From assembly GCA_021014325.1 (NCBI GenBank), contig CM037473.1:24232822-24296821 (forward strand): 64,000 bases of DNA, written 5' to 3'. Shown in pieces: positions 22,381-34,850 of the stretch. Below the pieces are notes generated by a model. The model ran no database searches, had not been told where the DNA came from, and worked only from the letters and a program-made list of their open reading frames with translations. Numbering within the stretch: the first letter of the stretch is position 1; each line of letters opens with the position of its first letter. The DNA comes from Plazaster borealis (Eukaryota; Echinodermata; Asteroidea; Forcipulatida; Labidiasteridae). The position numbers and the translations under genes were made by a program.

Positions 22381-23740
22381 AGGTAGATTTTGTCATGTTC
22401 AGTTGGCGTTCCTTTTTTTCTGTTGCTTGCAGACAAACAGAGTTGTTTGACCACATTTTGAACATTAAAATGTTTTTTTCATGTCTTTTTTAAAGGTTAT
22501 TATTAACACACATTTCGCCACATGTAACTATTCGACCTTTGCATGGTCAGCCATTTGCGTGTGGAGCCTGGACTTAGGGACAGCAGTGAATAGAAGCATT
22601 ATATAACTGTATTGTCACGGTATGACACTTTCATCCAAACAGATGCATAAATACAATACAAATGAAGCTTAAAGTCAAGGCTCTACACGCACATGGCGGA
22701 TCCATGCAAAGAGCGGTTTGTTGAGTGCACCTAAGTTCAAATTGTTGCACATTGTTTTTGTTAAACGTACTAATTCACTTTGAGTATTACAAACTCCACT
22801 TTTGCAGTTGTTTATGGCATTGAAGAAGATTGAGTAGTTTCGTGCACAGTTGCTTTAAGGCCTTCCCTTTGCAACACGGCTGAGCCGTATATTGAGAGAG
22901 TTGCGATAAGAAGCCATTTTGTGGCCCAAAAACCCCGCATTGGCGATACAGGGTGCAAGACTAGTCTGCCCATCGGGTTGTGCTGCATTTGGACCAAAAA
23001 TTGCGTCCAGCAACCATGTGACGGAAGAAAACTGGTCCCTCTATGTCACAACTCTCTCAATACACAGCTCTGCAACACGGCAGGCAGTTGAATGGTTTGG
23101 AATGATTGGTCAACTCACTGCTGGCAAATTGTTTGGAGAGTAGGAGCATTTTATTATAAATGAAGAAATATATATAAAAATATCAATTGATCTGGGTTTA
23201 ATAGATCATAGTGTGATTCAGAATACCTCATTTTATACATTCTTGAAGAAGATCGATATGTTATTTCATCTTATAAAAGGTATTTTGTTCAATTTTAAAG
23301 ATTGTTTTTTACAATTGAATGGGAGGTGTCGCTTTTCATAGAAACATTAATTCTAGAACATAAGAAATGTTAAAATAAGCCATTAGAGTTAAATAGACTG
23401 ATGACTTGTGTAATGATATTATTATCTTTCAAATTATCAATCTTACAGTGATGATTATATTTTTAAAGAGTGTTTTTAAATAATTGCCAACATTAATATT
23501 CATATGGATGATTGAAGCAATTAATGCACTGGTTTTGTTTACAATGTATATATTTCGAATTTGTAGAGATGGAAGATGAGAAAAATATCATTGTGAGATA
23601 ATTTCATACGTACATTGTAATAGTAGTCTGGCAAAATGTAGACGCGCTGAATTTTAGAGACGGACATTGGACCAGATTAATAATAATATAACATCGACTC
23701 TTATATAGGCCTAGCGCAATTCCAATGAATAATCATTGCA
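22381..23740 (+). other. ABCB 3' UTR and downstream AT-rich DNA
   Basis: No further coding signal is seen after the stop. An open frame at 22919-23143 has no family features. The transcript end cannot be placed: candidate A-rich signals are weak (ATTATAAATG near 23150). Confidence 0.4.
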
Positions 23741-23819
23741 CTTCGAACATTATTACCCCTGGTCACTGGGCCATATATATTTCATTCCTGAAACCATCTC
23801 GGCTCCCTTGGGAGTATAC

Positions 23820-24042
23820 AGCCTGTACTGCCAGGTATATAGCGCACTAAGCTAAATCAATCACTAGAACCATCTCTGCCCTCTCAGGTACCCATTTACC
23901 TCTGGGTCATGAGAAGCAATTATAGTTACCGTTAGTGTCTTGCTCAAGGACACAAGTGTCATGACCGGGATTCAAACCCACACCCTGATGACTCGGCCAC
24001 CAGAACTTGAGTCCAATGCACTTATCGCTCGGCCACGACATG
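23820..24042 (-). mobile_element. tRNA-Leu-like SINE, second copy
   Basis: On the - strand it reads GTCGTGGCCGAGCGATAAGT, GGACTCAAGTTCTGG, GTGTGGGTTTGAATCCCGG and TCATGACACTTGTGTCCTTG, the same head and second block as the SINE at 20310. Its left (3') limit is unclear. Confidence 0.65.
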
Positions 24043-24299
24043 ACAGATTATCTAAGTTTAGTGTTCAATTTTACATTTTACATCACTTTTTCAGTGACTA
24101 GCCAGCATGCTTGTCACTTCTCATAGTCAGCTTTTTCACTATATTTGAACTCTACTCCATTGGTGATGTCTTTGGCTAGAAACCCTTCAATATTTTTCAA
24201 AATTTATACTCAATGATAACTCAACACCAAGGCGTGTGGAATAAATTAGGATGAATATTATTGTTCCAATGGTAAGCACTTGTTAGTCGGCCCAGCACT

Positions 24300-24675
24300 T
24301 TAAAGGGTCTGTATATGTTTGGTAATTACTCATAAAATTAATGGCAATAAAAACTTACTCGGCAAGAAGTACGGCAGCTTTGGATAGTATAATGCATTTT
24401 GAGAAACTTTTCACTTCAAAGTAATGTGGTTATCGAAAAATATAACAGTTTTTATCAAAATAAAATTGAATCTGAGAAGCGTTTCTGACAGAAACGTTTC
24501 TCAGATTGTGTATTCCAATTGCGGAGTATTTTTCCTGCGTGGACAAACCGCTCCAGATTTTCGGCAATATCTCCAAAACGCTACCACCTTTTGAAATGAA
24601 ATTTTCACAGGTTAGTTTTTTGGTATATATCTACAACTATATAGGATTGAAACAAACGGTGGGTTCCAATGTCAG
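24300..24675 (+). mobile_element. MITE family B copy, right end lost
   Basis: It starts TTAAAGGGTCTGTATATG. Central palindrome GAGAAGCGTTTCTGACAGAA continues into its complement. Downstream blocks CCGCTCCAGATTTTCGGCAA and CTACCACCTTTTGAAATGAA are family markers. The terminal CCTTTAA is missing. Confidence 0.75.
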
Positions 24676-26178
24676 ACAGCTTCCTGAATAGGACTTTGGA
24701 GGATTTGGGGTTCCTTCAAAGATTAAAAAACAAGTCATTTGTTTGTGTGTGAATTGTATTTTGAAGTACTAAGAACAATCGGTGATATAATTAATTGGCC
24801 AGTCGGATCACTAGGACAGAATTGTGTACTAATCCTTGGGATTTTTAACTTGCTTTTGGCTACACTCTAAATTACAAGGATTTAAATTTAAATCCACAGG
24901 ATTAAATTTTAAATCTTTCAAGGAGTGTGGTTAGGGACCAATCTGCGTGGATTTAAAATGAATCTTTCAAAAGATTTAAAAAAATTAGTCTTTGGAGGAT
25001 TAATTAAATTAATCCCAGTGGATTAAAATGTTTCAAACTTTACAGATTTAACCTTTACCCTTTGATAATTAAAACCTAGTCTGTTTGGATTTATTTATAA
25101 ACTTTCCTTGGGATTAAAATATAAACACCCAATTATGGACCAGGAGATTTACCTATAAATAAAAATAATCGGAAACAGCCAATCGAAATTCTCGACCAAT
25201 TTTTTAACTTTATTGTCAAGTAAATAAATACAATGCACAAAGTTTCACAGATAAACCTTTACATAGTACGTCAATTACAAGAGGTACATTTTTTAGATTG
25301 TTAACTGTTTTTGTAAGTGCGAAAGATTGAATTAAGAATGAGAAAAAACACCAATAGTTTTGACTTATATCCCATGGATCGTACACTTGCGACGTGTATC
25401 AAGCTTAAGAGGATAAGTTTAGACAACGGATTCAACATTGTTAAAGAGAACCATGTCTGCTTCAGCTGCCTCGAAAGCCAGGAAAGGGCCATGTGTTTAC
25501 ATGTTCATGAAGAGGATAGTGCACAGGGAATGGAATCCAGTGTAAACAGTTTCACCACCAGTTTTTAGGCCCACAGCAAACGACCAGTCCAGGCAGTGTT
25601 GCAGTCAGTACAACCCGAGCAGAAGTATTACTACCAGTCCTACACAAGTGCAGACATGGGAACTCAGATTACACAACCAGCAAATGGTCATAGATAACCG
25701 CTCCAGATTTTTAGCGGTATTTTTTTTAAAACTAGAACACCTTTTTTAACTGAAATGTGCACATTTAATTTTTATTTTTACCTCGTAACTTATATAGGAT
25801 TAACACAATGGAACGCTTCCAAAAACCAAAAGTATAGACCTTGTGACCTTTGTTTACAATAAGTGTGACCTTGTACATTCTTGGGCCTTTCTGGCAGGCA
25901 AAATACTGCACTAGTCATATGGGAAAGTTTACATTTTGTGTCATAATTTCCACATAAATCCAAGAGTTGTAAAAGTAACAGCTGAACAAGTTTTTGAGAT
26001 GTGCCCCCTTTCATCATATCAAAAGTTGAAAAAATTAGACAGTGCAATCTCCATAAAATATAGGATTTTATGTTTTCTTCCATTGAGCTGTGTACAAATC
26101 GTGCCTGCAGGAAGTCCAGGCTTGGTGGCTCTTTTGTAAACATGTGATGTCACAGGTCACATCGTCTATACTTTCCCT

Positions 26179-26493
26179 TTAAACAGATTTAACAGCGGTT
26201 GCGAAAGATCGAACCAGAGGCCCCTGGGAGGGAGGCATCACTCCATAGATGAAAGCGGCAAAGAATTCAAAAAAGCTGTTCAAAACTTTTGGGTAGTCCA
26301 ACCCGAACACATAGAAAGTTTTGAACAACTTATCAAATGCTTCCACCACTGTCGAACCGCCACTGATAGGAAAAGAGTCCACGCACAAGAAAAACTGATT
26401 CGGCTTCTTTTCTGGCCCCAGGGAGATTATTACTGGCTGCCTTATCCCTTTCGCTTTGATGCTGTCAACTGCATGTTCGATATGTGTCCCCGC
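26179..26493 (-). CDS. Transposon-encoded protein, C-terminal exon (LFKTFYVFGLDYP domain)
   Basis: On the - strand, an AAAAAACAG acceptor precedes an open reading frame of 104 residues: AGTHIEHAVDSIKAKGIRQP, then PVIISLGPEKKPNQFFLCVD, then VVEAFDKLFKTFYVFGLDYP, ending ATAVKSV and TAA. The pattern of a shared 'value returned as number, LFKxFYVFxxxYP, FxxFxxxxxY' segment matches, from memory, a family of uncharacterised proteins with many near-copies in fish and invertebrate genomes, fitting a mobile-element gene. The biochemical role is unknown. The frame does not join directly to the candidate first exon at 27698 (phase 1 against phase 0), so middle exons are missing, unseen or deleted. Confidence 0.6.
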   Translation of the reverse strand, partial: AGTHIEHAVDSIKAKGIRQPVIISLGPEKKPNQFFLCVDSFPISGGSTVVEAFDKLFKTFYVFGLDYPKVLNSFFEFFAAFIYGVMPPSQGPLVRSFATAVKSV

Positions 26494-27622
26494 CTGTTTT
26501 TTAAAGAAAACAAACAGATGTAATTCAAATATAGAGATTTATTTTGACAAGGTTTGAAAGTTGCTGTTATTACTGGGAGGAAGTATTGTTCTGGTCGTAA
26601 GGAAATGTTTTGATGAATTTTGCATGAATTTTGCATCTTGCAATTTTTTGCTAAGCAGATTTTTGTTGCTAAACAGATTTTTGTTGCTTTACAGCTTTAT
26701 GAAATTGGACCTTGCTGTTTACAAACTTGCTGAAATCATGTTATTGTTTTGTTCTCTAGCGGTCGTTTCACGACCAAGTAAACGACCAAGTTCTGTGTCT
26801 ATTTTTTTTTTACTGTACATCATTGTTTCTGCAAATCATTTTCAGTTCAGCTTTCGTCTGCGATGCACGGAATAAACCATTCGTTATGAATGAAGGAAAA
26901 CAAAATTGACATGACAATGTTGTGTATCTGTTCTTGCTTTTTGTGGAAATTAGAAAATTAGGTATTTAATCTAGCCCCCCTATAATTATCGTGTTAAGCA
27001 AGTTAGGCATAGCGCTAGCGTTGGACGTACTCGTCTAGTTAATACAGTAGCCACATCAGCTAGATGTTGAGTTATTTATGTCTAAAGTATATCTTGTAAG
27101 TTAAAGATACAATGTATTACATTTTCAATGAAGAACCAGATGTACATGTCAACTTGTTTTTCGATGAAGAACTACAGTACACACACCGTCATCAGTACCG
27201 TGTGTGCGTGATCAAGTGATGCGCGTATACGTAAAACACACGGGCGTAGAGTGTGTGTGACTAAACTGGTGATTATCATCTCACTTTTGTTGTTTTACGA
27301 CGACACTAGGCCTATCTTTGACTAATTACTATGGCAATACGCCAATAAGTGATAAGAAATTAGTAAGTAATTGGAGAAGTTAAACATTCACTGAATCGTA
27401 TTAGATGTCTTAATCTGCAAGCCAGTGCAGTTATATTGCAGATTTGCAGCTGGGCAAAGTACAAAAACATTTTTTAATCACGCCTTTTTTAAAACAGCCT
27501 GACTGTGTGTGTACTATGTGTACTATCACGGTACTGTAGTCGAGGCCTAACGACGCTAGTCAAGAAACTTTTTAACGGCCTAAAACATACCGTTTTTCTA
27601 CATAAAAACTAGATTTACTTAC

Positions 27623-27698
27623 CTTGAAAAATTTCAAGAACGGTGGCTGTCCTGTCACCAAGCGTTGTGTTTAAAAACAGGATCAATTGATCCTCCAT
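27623..27698 (-). CDS. Candidate first coding exon of the same transposon gene
   Basis: The - strand reads AAAGATGGAGG, a good ATG context. It encodes MEDQLILFLNTTLGDRTATV LEIFQ, then CAAG|GTAAGT. It lies about 320 bp inside the right transposon end, the expected place for a start exon, and points towards 26493. It ends in phase 1. Confidence 0.45.
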
Positions 27699-28019
27699 CT
27701 TTAAATAATATGCAACTTAAAGCAACGTTAGAACAAAAGGACGATCGCCCTTCGTAAAACAAGATGGCGGATGTCAAGTTGAAAATCCCGCTCCCCGAAA
27801 TGCTCATCACGTGATGCAAGCCAATCACCGGATTGGTCCTTTGTCGATAATTGTAGTGTCCTTTTTAAATCAGTCGGGGGATTAAAACTCGTTTTCGAAT
27901 TGATGGTTAATTTTAGCTTTTTAAAATCTTTTAAGATTAATTTTTAATAGTTTAGATTCATTTTTGTATAAATCCCATAGATTAACGTTTTAAATCTCGC
28001 ACAAGTTTAAGAGTGTATG

Positions 28020-28480
28020 GCGGATCTCTGTCCAGACTGAGCGCTGATTACCCTAAACACCCAGTCGATGTGGTATTGGTACTATAGCCACAGGAACCCA
28101 AAGAGCTCTCACCGCAGAGAAACTGATAACTATAATTCGCCGAATTAAAAAAAATATTAACACTTCCAGACAAACAAAAACATGTATAACATGTGAAAAA
28201 ACTTGCCCGGTATATGTAAACTGATGAACAAGCTGTGTATCTAAATATTGTTTACATTATAGTTTTGACTGTGAAGTCAAAAGAAACCCATCATTGAAGC
28301 CACCTAAAATTAAGCCAAGTGTACTTATCTTGAAACATATCTTTGTTTCATTTCGTTTCGTTTCGTGGTAAATTAAAAAATGAAACCAGGTATTTAGAGG
28401 GAACAGTGACAGGTAAACAGTTATCATATAAGGAAGTCATTCCCTTGGGCTTACACTGAAACACATGGAAAATAAATGTA
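28020..28480. other. Intergenic, no feature except TTTCG pentamers
   Basis: A short (TTTCG)n run lies at about 28346-28366. Nothing else is supportable. Confidence 0.5.
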
Positions 28481-28489
28481 TGTAATACA

Positions 28490-28812
28490 TTGGGTAGTAT
28501 AATGCATTTTGACAAACTTTTCACTTCGAAGTACTGCAGTTATGGAAAAAGATATCACTTATTATCCCCAAAATGTGAATCTGAGAAGCGTTAATGACAG
28601 TAACGTTTCTCAGATTGTGTATTCCAATTGCAGATTATTCTTCCTACGTGGACATACATGTAATAACCGCTCCAGATTTTCGGCATTATCTCAAAAACGC
28701 TACCACCTTTTGAACTGAAACTTTCCCAGGTTAGTTTTATGGTAAATCTACAACTATATAGGATTGAAACAAACAGTGGATTTCAATTACCAAACGTATA
28801 CAATCCCTTTAA
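28490..28812 (+). mobile_element. MITE family B copy, left end lost
   Basis: It contains GGTAGTATAATGCATTTTGA, central palindrome GAGAAGCGTTAATGACAGTA with its complement, CCGCTCCAGATTTTCGGCA, and the right end CAATCCCTTTAA. Confidence 0.75.
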
Positions 28813-29124
28813 TCATCCAGTGGCAGTTTGTTGTTTATAGACTTCCAGTCAGTAAACCCTTTGTGGTAATTTAGATCCTTGAACATTTTGTAAATTGTGG
28901 ACTCAACGGCGGAAGTGTATCAAGCCTACAAAGAAACAGGTAGATAAACACAAGATACCCAGGTCTGCACATCCTCCTAAAGTCAAAAGTGCAGGAAGTA
29001 ACAAGATAATAGGCCTACATTAAGTTCAAAGCTTCGCTCACTGCTAATTTGTTTTCCTCTCCTTTTTTTCTTCTTCATGTGTATTTCTAAGTTTGCAGTG
29101 AAACATTTCCTGTCAATAATGTTG

Positions 29125-29457
29125 TTAAGGGCCCTGTACACTATGGAAGATCGAAAAACACAAATGTTCACAGATTCACACATAACTTACATGGTTTAAA
29201 GTAAGTAATGGTAGAAAGGGTTCCTTAAAATATTTCTGCCTAAAATGCTATCGTTTCTGAGAAATGAGTAAAACAATAGTTTTATCACGCGCGACAAAAA
29301 CACATAAGTCTCTTTTCACTATTTTCTCGTGACCTCGATGACCAATTGTCAATTGAGCTCAAACTTTCACAGGTTTGTTTGTTCATGCATATATGTTGAA
29401 TCACACAAAATGTGGACACTGATTTTGAGCTGTTACCAAAAGTGTACAATACCTTTA
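29125..29457 (-). mobile_element. MITE family C-related copy
   Basis: Ends TTAAGGGCCCTGTACACTA and GTGTACAATACCTTTAA are imperfect inverted repeats. Internal blocks (CACATAACTTACATGGTTTA; TCTTTTCACTATTTTCTCGT; TTTCACAGGTTTGTTTGTTC) match family C at 61-425. Confidence 0.7.
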
Positions 29458-29836
29458 AAGGGTCTGTATTATACGTTTGGTATATGACTCTGAATGGCAA
29501 TAAAAACTTACTTGGTAAGAAGTACAGCAGCTTTGGATAGTATAATGCATTTTGAGAATCTTTTCACTTCGAAGTACTGCTGGAATAATATATCACTTTT
29601 TATCCTCAAAAATTTGAATCTGAGAAGCATTACTGCAGTAACGGTTCTCGGATTGTGTATTCCAATTGCAGATCTTCTTCCTGCATGGACATAACCGCTC
29701 CAGATTTTTGGCAATATCTCAAAAACGCTACCACCTTTTGAAATGAAATTTTCACAGGTTAGTTTTATGGTATATATCTACATAGGATTGAAACAAACAG
29801 TGGGTTCCAATTACCAAACGTATGTAATCCCTTTAA
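29455..29836 (+). mobile_element. MITE family B copy
   Basis: TTAAAGGGTCTGTATTATAC and GTAATCCCTTTAA form the ends. The palindrome around GAGAAGCATTACTGCAGTAA is partly decayed. It abuts the family C copy at a shared TTAAAG. Confidence 0.8.
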
Positions 29837-30404
29837 TTATAGTGATACACAGTTTGTGTTTGGGAAAACATTATTGGATATTAATCAAACTGTACTCAAG
29901 AAACACAAATTCATTAAATATATCCTTTGAATGTCCATTTCAAAACTATGTACAGTTTCTTTTACTTTCAAGAAGGTATTGGACCATTACATGTACTAAA
30001 TGGCTTGACATGTCCACTCTATTTGTTTATTTATTAAAAACCATACCGGTATTTAACAGAAGTGGCCCATCCAGCACAGCTGATCATTTTGGGCCCTGAA
30101 AATTTAGAAAAAATACATTAAAGATAAAATACTAACAAGACAAGACTTTGGCAGAAAGTGCGTATAAAAAAGGGAAATTAGTTACTAAAAATGAACAATA
30201 ACGTATTAGGACAAATGGACGAAATTACACACCCTATCAGTCAACCACACAATCGGGAAAAAAAAAACAAGATACAAAAATGTCGTATATTATATAGTCC
30301 CGAATCCTGGCCTATATTAAATCTAGAGCCTGCAAGTTATTCACCAAAATATATCTATATGGGTCTGACCTAAGAAGGCTAACCCATACAACTGATAGCT
30401 TTTG

Positions 30405-30595
30405 ATGTGAGGTATTTGAGAGAGTCATGTAAAATCAAGTTTGCAGTAATAAGGGCTGATGTGTGAGTCATAAAATCAAGTTTGCAGTAATAAGGGCTGA
30501 TGTGAGAGTCATGTAAAATCAAGTTTGCAGTATTAAGGGCTGATGTGAGAGTCATGTAAAATAAAGTTTGCAGTATTAAGGGCTGATGATGTCAG
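30405..30595 (+). repeat. Tandem repeat, about 44-bp unit, four copies
   Basis: GTCATGTAAAATCAAGTTTG, then CAGTAATAAGGGCTGATGTG, repeats with small length changes. Confidence 0.85.
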
Positions 30596-31477
30596 GGTGA
30601 TTAATGAATTACAGGGTATTTATGGGGTACTAGGTGACGTACATCATTGGCAGACAGGATGGGCTGTAAATATAAAATGGAATAACTTAAAGTTGTCTGA
30701 GGTTTTTCCACTATCCTTAGCTTTTCATTATTGGTAGAAACCAAAACGTTGCAATACATTCCTCTGTGTATTGGCAACGACAAAAGCTCACTAATGAACA
30801 TAATGTCAGTTCCTATGACATACAATAGAAACCAGCATAAAAGGCCTAATCATCGAAATAGACTACTTCGCAAATTCTCGGTATGCACGCGTTAGCCGTG
30901 ATGGGATAAGGTGAATGCTCGTCTATGTACCAGGACACATCTACTGATTTGTTGGAGAAAACACTAAGGCTAAGAGATATCAAACATAATTACCAGAGCT
31001 GCCAAAACTCTCCCTGATTCTGCAGAAAGTTCCCTGAAAATAAACCAATCTTTCCATGTTCTTATGAACAAATCTGATAATCTCCCTAATTATGGAAACC
31101 TTTCCCTATTATGTCGAGTGTAATTCCAAATATGTCACTGATTGCAAGATGCAAATGTTGGCAGCCCTGCAAGACACCTATCTTGGAGCTTGTAGGATGA
31201 AGCATACCAATCGAGTTGTTTTGGAATTGTTTATGTTATCGTGTTCCAGTGCCGAACCGAGCACCCATAACCAAAATTCTTTGAAGAAAACTTCGGGAAA
31301 ATTGTGTAGATTCTTGCGGTTGATCATCACTATATGATACAGCTTCCTCGTGTTTTGTGTTTAATTGTTTAGAAGCATATTATATGCTATTCTTCGATGT
31401 TACTTTGTTTATGCTATTGATATATTTCTGGTAAGGAAACCAACGAATCCCATAAGTGACTAATATCGTAACCTAGG

Positions 31478-32292
31478 CCTTCGTACCCTGGTCACTTCGT
31501 ACCCTGGTCACTTCGTACCCTGGTCACTTCGTACCCTGGTCACTTTGTACCCTGGTCACTTCTTACCCTGGTCACTTCTTACCCTGGTCACTTCGTACCC
31601 TGGGCACTTCGTACCCTGGTCACTTCGTACCCTGGTCATGGTCACTTTGTACCCTGGTCACTTTGTACCCTGGTCACTTCTTACCCTGGTCACTTCTTAC
31701 CCTGGTCACTTCGTACTCTGGTCACTTCGTACCCTGGTCACTTCGTACCCTGGTCACTTCGTACCCTGGACACTTTGTACCCTGGTCACTTCGTACCTGG
31801 TCACTTCGTACCCTGGTCACGTCGTACCCTGGTCACTTCGTACCTGGTCACTTCGTACCCTGGTCACTTCGTACCCTGGACACTTCGTACCCTGGTCACT
31901 TCGTACCCTGGACACTTTGTACCCTGGTCACTTCGTACCCTGGTCACTTCGTACCCTGGTCACTTCGTACCCTGGTCACTTCGTACCCTGGTCACTTCGT
32001 ACCCTGGTCACTTCGTACCCTGGTCACTTCGTACCCTGGTCACTTCGTACCCTGGTCACTTCGTACCCTGGACACTTTGTACCCTGGTCACGTCCTACCC
32101 TGGTCACGTCGTACCCTGGTCACGTCGTACCCTGGTCACGTCGTACCCTGGTCACGTCCTACCCTGGTCACGTCGTACCCTGGTCACGTCCTACCCTGGT
32201 CACGTCGTACCCTGGTCACTTCGTACCCTGGTCACGTCGTACCCTGGTCACTTCATACCCTGGTCACTTCGTACCCTGGTCACTTCGTACGT
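31478..32292 (+). repeat. 16-bp minisatellite, about 50 units
   Basis: The unit is TTCGTACCCTGGTCAC, with variants (TTGT, CGTC, CCTGGACAC; some 15-bp units). Because 16 is not a multiple of three and the unit lacks stop codons, all three forward frames are open through the array and spell a 16-residue periodic peptide (YPGHFVPWSLRTLVTS). I do not regard these frames as genes. Confidence 0.95.
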
Positions 32293-33319
32293 CAGCTGTG
32301 TCACTTCATACCGTCAACCGTGTTCTTATGCATTGTCTGTCAGCTACTTCTTCTTGGCCTGGGTTTGAATCCTTACTAGGACATAAACCAACTGATTTTC
32401 AACTTCCGGATATACACTTGGTTATTTGTGATTCTTAATTTTATCTGTCTCGTTTCTAAAATTAATTTATTTTATTTTGTCTGAAAGTTGGTTAGGGACG
32501 AGTGCCAGAGATTGTTCTCTTCCAGCAAGCCAAGGAAATTGTTAAATGATGTTGATAATATTTAAATTAGATGTAATTTTTCTTCTGAATTTGTTATAGT
32601 GACACCAGCTTTTCAAATCCTTTCTGGGTAATAAGGCTGGCACAAATTAATTAACCCATGGCCATAAACCTCTGTAGAGTTCAAGTTGTTTCAGCATCCA
32701 TGTGATGTATAACGGAGAGGACCGACCGTACGTCAAAGTCAAACCAATGTGGGTTGTAAGATACTTCCGATTGACTCTCTCCACCGGATTGAAGTCACAG
32801 CTTCTCAAGGCCGGAACGGGGGAAGGTTAAACATTATTGTAGTTCAGTTGTGGGACAGACGTGGGATGCCAATTGTTTGTAGAGCAAATACAGACGTTCG
32901 TCTTGGTAAACTCAAAACGGGAGCAAGATTTGTTTTCCCTTTCAGCCAAGTTTTTGTAAGTTGTTGCAAGAATTTAACGGGAAATAAAATGTCTGCGATG
33001 ACAGAACACTCCAAACAGCAAGCTTTCATTGTGCGTGCTTAACGTGACATTTGATACGGTAGTGGACACAGTATCTCGTTTTCCTTTTTGTGAGGGCATG
33101 TGTCAATATGACCCACAATCCAAGTAAACAAAAAATTACTGCTGACATGTTCGCAAATAGGGTCAAACTGATCCATATGGCCTGTTTGGACCCTTCTTCT
33201 AAATGTCAATACAATGACGGGATTTTTCAAAGAGTGTATATAAACTATTTGTATTCCTATTCATTGTTGAAAGTCTTTGTTCTATTTGTTTCAATGTATT
33301 TATTATTTGTTATTGTTTA
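32293..33319 (+). other. Intergenic with unassigned short frames
   Basis: A 97-residue frame at 32749-33042 and an overlapping one ending at 32829 are open, but neither has known motifs. No splice or promoter signal stands out. Confidence 0.4.
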
Positions 33320-33646
33320 AAGGTGTTATACAGGATTGGTAGAGCTGACAACATTTTCGCAAACGGTGTCCATGATTTGTGTGATCAACCATATACATGA
33401 AATAATAAACCAGTGAAAATGAGGGCTTAATCCGTTGTGTGAGTCAGGAGAAAATAGTGAAAAACCATGCATTTTTCAGCATGTAAACACATTGGCCTTT
33501 ATTTTGTTTGTAACAGCTGAAATCAGCTTTGAAATTTTTTTCACAGAAAATCTTTTTCTAGTATGAACTTCATAATCGGTAAGCTTTTAGACTAAAATTC
33601 AACAATGATGGTTTGTATCCTTACCAATCCTGTATAACACCTTTAA
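33320..33646. mobile_element. MITE family D
   Basis: Perfect TIRs: TTAAAGGTGTTATACAGGAT at the left and ATCCTGTATAACACCTTTAA at the right, around 300 bp of non-coding DNA with the shared GTGAGTCAGGAGAAAATAGT-type block of family C. Confidence 0.85.
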
Positions 33647-33985
33647 AGGCATCATACACGTTAATTAATGGCAAAACTTACTTGGTAAGAAGTATAGCAG
33701 CTTTGGATAGTATATTGCATTTTGAGAAACTTTTCAATTCGAAGTACGGTTATGGAAAAATATATCACTTTTTATCCCCCAAAACATTTGAATCTCAGAG
33801 TGTGTATTCCAATGCAGATCTTATTCTTCCTGCGAGGACATAACTCCAGATTTTCGGCAATATCTCAAAAACGCTACCACCTTTTGAAATGAAATGTTCA
33901 CAGGTTAGTTTTATGGTGTAATCTACAACTATTGGTTTGAAACAAACAATAGGCTCCAATTACCAAACGTGTACGATGCCTTTAA
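33643..33985 (+). mobile_element. MITE family B copy
   Basis: It begins TTAAAGGCATCATACACG, ends CGTGTACGATGCCTTTAA, and shares its TTAA with neighbours on both sides. The central palindrome is reduced. Confidence 0.75.
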
Positions 33986-34226
33986 AGGCATCGTACACGT
34001 TTGGTAATTGTCAAAGACCAGTGTTCTCATTTGGTGTATACCAACATATGCATAAAATAACAAGCCTGTGAAAATTTGGGCTCAATTGGTCATCGAAGTT
34101 GCAAGAAAATGATGACGTTTCCTACAATGTTTTATACTATCAACAGCTTTCTGTTGCTCGTTACCAAGTCAATTTTTATTCTAATATATATTTTGAGTAA
34201 ATACCAAACGTGTACGATAACTTTAA
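33982..34226 (+). mobile_element. MITE family A copy with central deletion
   Basis: It begins TTAAAGGCATCGTACACG and ends CGTGTACGATAACTTTAA. The hairpin centre is deleted (AAAATGATGACGTTTCCTAC joins the two halves). Confidence 0.8.
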
Positions 34227-34689
34227 AGGAATTTACGCAGTACGCTCGCTCTCACACTGAGGTCGTGCCTCCAAACTACAACTGACCACCGCGCTTTTCC
34301 TTTATTAAAATCGAACGCATCTCTGTCCGTGCAGAATAATCTCCCACAGTGACGTACCGGTAGATCCACCTCTTCTCCATGTAAACAGGTTGTGGCTCAA
34401 CTCGAGCAAATAAATTGAAGACTTCTTCAGCCATGTTCATTTCCGTTCCTCATTTGTTTCCATGAAAGTAATGTGAGTCAAATTCAAACACTATAGCTTA
34501 ATTACGAAGTAAGGCAAGTCAAAATGAGAACGAACGTCCTTCGAATAATAATGCACAGCCGAGTAGAACTGCCCATAAAGGGGCCCTTTTTTGACAAGGA
34601 ACTGGATCAAGAAGAACAATAAGCAAACAAAGACAATTTCAGTGCATTTTGCATAGACTCCGTTCACGGAACAACCGTCTTGTTTGTTT

Positions 34690-34850
34690 GTTTCTTGGGG
34701 TGTTGGGGTGTTTGTTTGTTTGTTTGTTTGTTTGTTTGTTTGTTTGTTTGTTTGTTTGTTTGTTTGTCTGTTTGTTTGTCTGTTTGTTGGGGTTGTTGGG
34801 GTGTTTGTTTGTTTGTTTGTTTGTTTGTTTGCTGGGGGTGTCGGATGTTT
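34690..34850 (+). repeat. (GTTT)n tetranucleotide repeat
   Basis: More than 30 GTTT units with GGGGTGTT interruptions. Long open frames on both strands (CLFVCLFVC or TNKQTNKQT) are artefacts of the repeat. Confidence 0.95.

Larger units (their letters stand above)
24861..28017. mobile_element. 3.16-kb DNA transposon, termini TACACTCTWA, 4-bp target duplication TGGC
   Basis: The left end TACACTCTAAATT and right end AAGTTTAAGAGTGTA are inverted. TGGC lies directly outside both (24857-24860 and 28018-28021). Subterminal DNA on both sides is dense in ATTTAAATC/GGATTAAA-type words, likely binding sites. The two ends of a protein gene on the - strand lie inside (27698-27623 and 26493-26179). The superfamily is not certain. 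Confidence 0.7.

Noticed and set aside
31478..32292. Three overlapping long open frames (197-297 codons) that look like a repetitive protein gene
   Set aside because: They are the automatic result of a stop-free 16-bp tandem repeat; there is no non-repeat domain, promoter or splice signal. The regular repeat is also not a CRISPR array: there are no spacers.
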